Below are positions 4,083-6,079 of a stretch of 6,079 nt of DNA, piece by piece. The notes beneath the pieces were generated by a model. It saw only the letters and a list, made by a program, of their open reading frames with translations, had not been told where the DNA came from and made no database searches. Each line of letters begins with the position of its first letter. The first letter of the stretch is position 1. The stretch covers positions 1-6,079 of the forward strand of contig DOHE01000088.1 in the NCBI GenBank assembly GCA_003535395.1, in the 5' to 3' direction. The stretch comes from Clostridiales bacterium (lineage in GTDB: Bacteria > Bacillota > Clostridia > UBA8921). Made by a program: the position numbers and the translations under genes.

Positions 4083-6079
4083 TCATTCTTCGTTGGAAGG
4101 TTCTTCCGGCTGTGCGCTTTCGTTTCCCGTGAGCTCGCCGATGGTGCTGGTCAGCTCATCGCGGTTTTCTGCCGGTATATCCCCGGGCTGCCCTTCCTGC
4201 TCCGCAGCGGTGGCGTCCGGATTCCGTATCGGATTGATGGGTTCCACATCCCGGATGCTCAAGGAAATCTTACGGCTCTCTCCATTCACTTCCAGGACCT
4301 TCACGTCCACCTGCTGCCCGATATGCAGTACTTCTTCCACCTTGGCGATCCGATAGGTCGATATCCGGGATATATGCACCAGCCCGTCCACTCCCTCCAT
4401 CAGGGAGATAAATGCGCCGAAAGGCACGATGCGGACGACTTCCCCTTTGAGTACATCTCCCGGGTGGATCCGCTCTTCGATCCCGTACCACGGATTTTCT
4501 TCCGGTTTTCTAAATCCCAGGGAGATCCGGCCTCTTTCTTTGTCCAGCTCTAATATCTGAACTTCCACGGTATCTCCTGCCTTCAATACTTCTGAAGGAT
4601 GCTTGATCCGGTTCCAGGACAGTTCGGATACGTGGATCAGCCCGTCAAATCCGCCCAGATCTACAAAGGCGCCGAAGTCTGCAATGCTGCGTACAGTCCC
4701 TTCCATTTGCATGCCCACAGAGACGGAGCCCCAAAATTCTTCGAACCGCTTTTTCTTTTCTTCAAGGATCACCGACTTGGCTGAAGCCACCACTTTGCGT
4801 TTCTCCGGGTTGCACTCGGTGATGCGCACCTTGAGTTTTTGTCCCTTGAACGGGTCCAGTTCCTTGACATACCGCTCCGACAATTGGGACGCGGGTATGA
4901 AGATCCGGATACCCTGGTATCCCGCCAGCACACCGCCGTTGACGATTCCGGTGACCATCACCTCGATGGGTTCCCCGCTTTCCTTGAGCGAAAGAAGTTC
5001 AGTATAATTCTGGCTGTTTTCAACCCTTTTCTGGGACAGTTCCACAACACTGTCTTTTTCATTCACACGGATGACAAAGACCTCTATCTCATCTCCCACT
5101 TTGAGAGAACTGTTGGGATCCATCGAGGCAGCATCCGAAAATTCCGACCGCTTGATCAACCCATCATACTTAAAACCCAAACCGATGGATATCTCATTGT
5201 CCTTGATGGCAAGCACTTTGCCCCTGACGGTAGCTCCTCTTCCCAGGCGGCGGTTGTTGTTCTCCTCGTCATGCTGCTTCAGGGCTTCTCCAAAATCCAT
5301 CTCATTGTCTTTCCTTGCCATTTCATCCATTCTCCCTAGTACCTCCCTGACAACCCGGCCGGGCGTTGACGCCCCCGCGGTTATCCCTATACTTGCGTTG
5401 CCAAGACTCAGGTCTTCCGGCAGGTCTTTTGCCGATTCCAGGCTGATCACCCCCGGGCAAACCGTCCTGCATGTTTCGCAAAGTTTTTGCGTGTTGGCAC
5501 TGCTTTTGTCGCCAATGATAAGCATTATATCAACTTTTGACGCAATTTCAAGTGCTTCAGTCTGTCTTTCTGAAGTTGCCCGGCAAATTGTCTTGTGAAA
5601 CTCCACCCGACTGCCAAACCGGTCTTGCAGCGTCTTGCGGACCTTGTTCCAGCACTCATCCGTGATCGTAGTCTGGGCAACAACGCTGATCTTCTGCATA
5701 TCCGGCACCGTCACTGCGGCTGCGTCCTCCGTGCAGGAAACCACGACTGCCCGTCCGTGGGCCCATCCCCGGATCCCTTCCACCTCGGGGTGTCTGGCGT
5801 CACCAACAACTATAATGTTATACCCCTTATTTCCCATCCCGTCAACATATTGATGGATCTTTTTTACGTAGGGACAGGTGGCGTCCACCAGCTCAAGCCC
5901 TTTCTCCGCTGCCGTGCGGTAAACTTCAGGACCTGCGCCGTGAGCTCGGATCACCAGGGCCCCGGGCGGCACAGCTTCATCCAGGGATGCCACGACCAAA
6001 GCACCCCGGGCTTTCACTTCCTCCAGAAATTCCTTGTTGTGGATAATGGGTCCCAGCATATACACCCGGCCATTGTTCA
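4083..6079 (-). CDS. ispH: bifunctional 4-hydroxy-3-methylbut-2-enyl diphosphate reductase / ribosomal protein S1 (5' partial)
   Basis: The frame runs off the right edge. The codons before the GTG at 6063-6065 are open and read NNGR, joining VYMLGPIIHN in the middle of IspH, so that GTG is not the true start. Residues here count from it. IspH is the [4Fe-4S] enzyme that makes IPP and DMAPP in the last MEP-pathway step. Cluster ligands C64 (DATCPYVKKIH) and C161 (TICRATSERQ) are present; the first (CFGV) lies outside the window. Active-site markers include H9, H42 (AHG), H92 and E94 (HPEVEG), T132 (QTT) and the SSAN and TAGASTPG motifs. After a charged linker (about 250-273), four S1 RNA-binding repeats follow at about 275-347, 363-431, 449-519 and 534-605. 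An acidic tail (606-660) ends the protein. Repeats 3 and 4 are the most typical (FGAFVDLGGFDGLIHVSELSW; FGAFISLMEGVDGLVHISRIS). S1 binds mRNA at initiation. The fusion is known in Clostridia, often after cmk and plsC, which may lie beyond the edge. Confidence 0.95.
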   Translation of the reverse strand, partial: NNGRVYMLGPIIHNKEFLEEVKARGALVVASLDEAVPPGALVIRAHGAGPEVYRTAAEKGLELVDATCPYVKKIHQYVDGMGNKGYNIIVVGDARHPEVEGIRGWAHGRAVVVSCTEDAAAVTVPDMQKISVVAQTTITDECWNKVRKTLQDRFGSRVEFHKTICRATSERQTEALEIASKVDIMLIIGDKSSANTQKLCETCRTVCPGVISLESAKDLPEDLSLGNASIGITAGASTPGRVVREVLGRMDEMARKDNEMDFGEALKQHDEENNNRRLGRGATVRGKVLAIKDNEISIGLGFKYDGLIKRSEFSDAASMDPNSSLKVGDEIEVFVIRVNEKDSVVELSQKRVENSQNYTELLSLKESGEPIEVMVTGIVNGGVLAGYQGIRIFIPASQLSERYVKELDPFKGQKLKVRITECNPEKRKVVASAKSVILEEKKKRFEEFWGSVSVGMQMEGTVRSIADFGAFVDLGGFDGLIHVSELSWNRIKHPSEVLKAGDTVEVQILELDKERGRISLGFRKPEENPWYGIEERIHPGDVLKGEVVRIVPFGAFISLMEGVDGLVHISRISTYRIAKVEEVLHIGQQVDVKVLEVNGESRKISLSIRDVEPINPIRNPDATAAEQEGQPGDIPAENRDELTSTIGELTGNESAQPEEPSNEE
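5319..5337 (-). promoter_or_regulatory. possible internal translation start at the IspH/S1 junction
   Basis: In the minus strand, AGGGAG (5337-5332) lies inside the ispH reading frame. It is ten bases before an in-frame ATG (5321-5319, Met249 counting from the GTG at 6063-6065) and one base before another ATG (5330-5328, Met246). A third ATG (Met256) follows, after an AAGGAA. They fall at the end of the IspH domain, just ahead of the first S1 repeat. A separate S1 product could therefore start here. The codons encode ordinary family-like residues (VLGRMDEMARKDNEM), so chance is a fair alternative. Confidence 0.35.

Noticed and set aside
5071..5598. Plus-strand open frame of 175 codons opposite ispH-rpsA
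   Set aside because: It is Ser/Leu-rich antisense translation across the IspH-S1 junction, with no motif or start signal.

Overview
The window suggests a chromosomal region of an anaerobic Firmicute of class Clostridia, possibly a Peptococcaceae/Desulfotomaculum-like lineage. This inference rests on three things: the in-frame IspH-S1 fusion, which is known mainly from Clostridia; a four-repeat S1; and strong GGAGG-type ribosome binding sites, including ones serving GTG starts. Base composition looks moderately GC-rich by eye. There is no rRNA, tRNA, CRISPR array, insertion sequence or phage gene.

Layout from left to right. (1) On the plus strand, the last 15 codons of a probable XRE-type helix-turn-helix regulator (2-49) are followed seven bases later by an unrecognised 54-residue protein (57-221). 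(2) On the minus strand is a two-gene operon of the 'AmmeMemoRadiSam' system. amrA (1069-2493) fuses a Memo/LigB-like extradiol-dioxygenase-fold domain to an AMMECR1 domain. It overlaps amrS (197-1072), a radical SAM enzyme, by ATGA. The 3' end of amrS overlaps the small plus-strand gene tail to tail by 25 bases. (3) A 139-base divergent control region (2494-2632) carries ribosome binding sites for both GTG-started genes, a palindromic -10 element readable on both strands, and a striking array of six 9-bp repeats next to the amrA ribosome binding site. (4) On the plus strand, murD (2633-4039) stands outside any visible dcw cell-wall cluster. (5) A short convergent gap (4040-4082) holds a perfect 7-bp-stem hairpin. 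(6) On the minus strand is a bifunctional ispH-rpsA gene (4083 to past the right edge), missing the start of IspH.

murD (peptidoglycan precursors) and ispH (isoprenoids, including the undecaprenyl lipid carrier) both feed cell-wall synthesis, and S1 serves translation initiation. The amr pair is broadly conserved in bacteria and archaea, but its reaction is not established as far as I know, so it is the main biological unknown here. The most distinctive DNA-level signal is the tandem palindromic repeat in the amrA leader. The amr genes and murD may share regulation through the overlapping divergent promoters, but that is inference from sequence.
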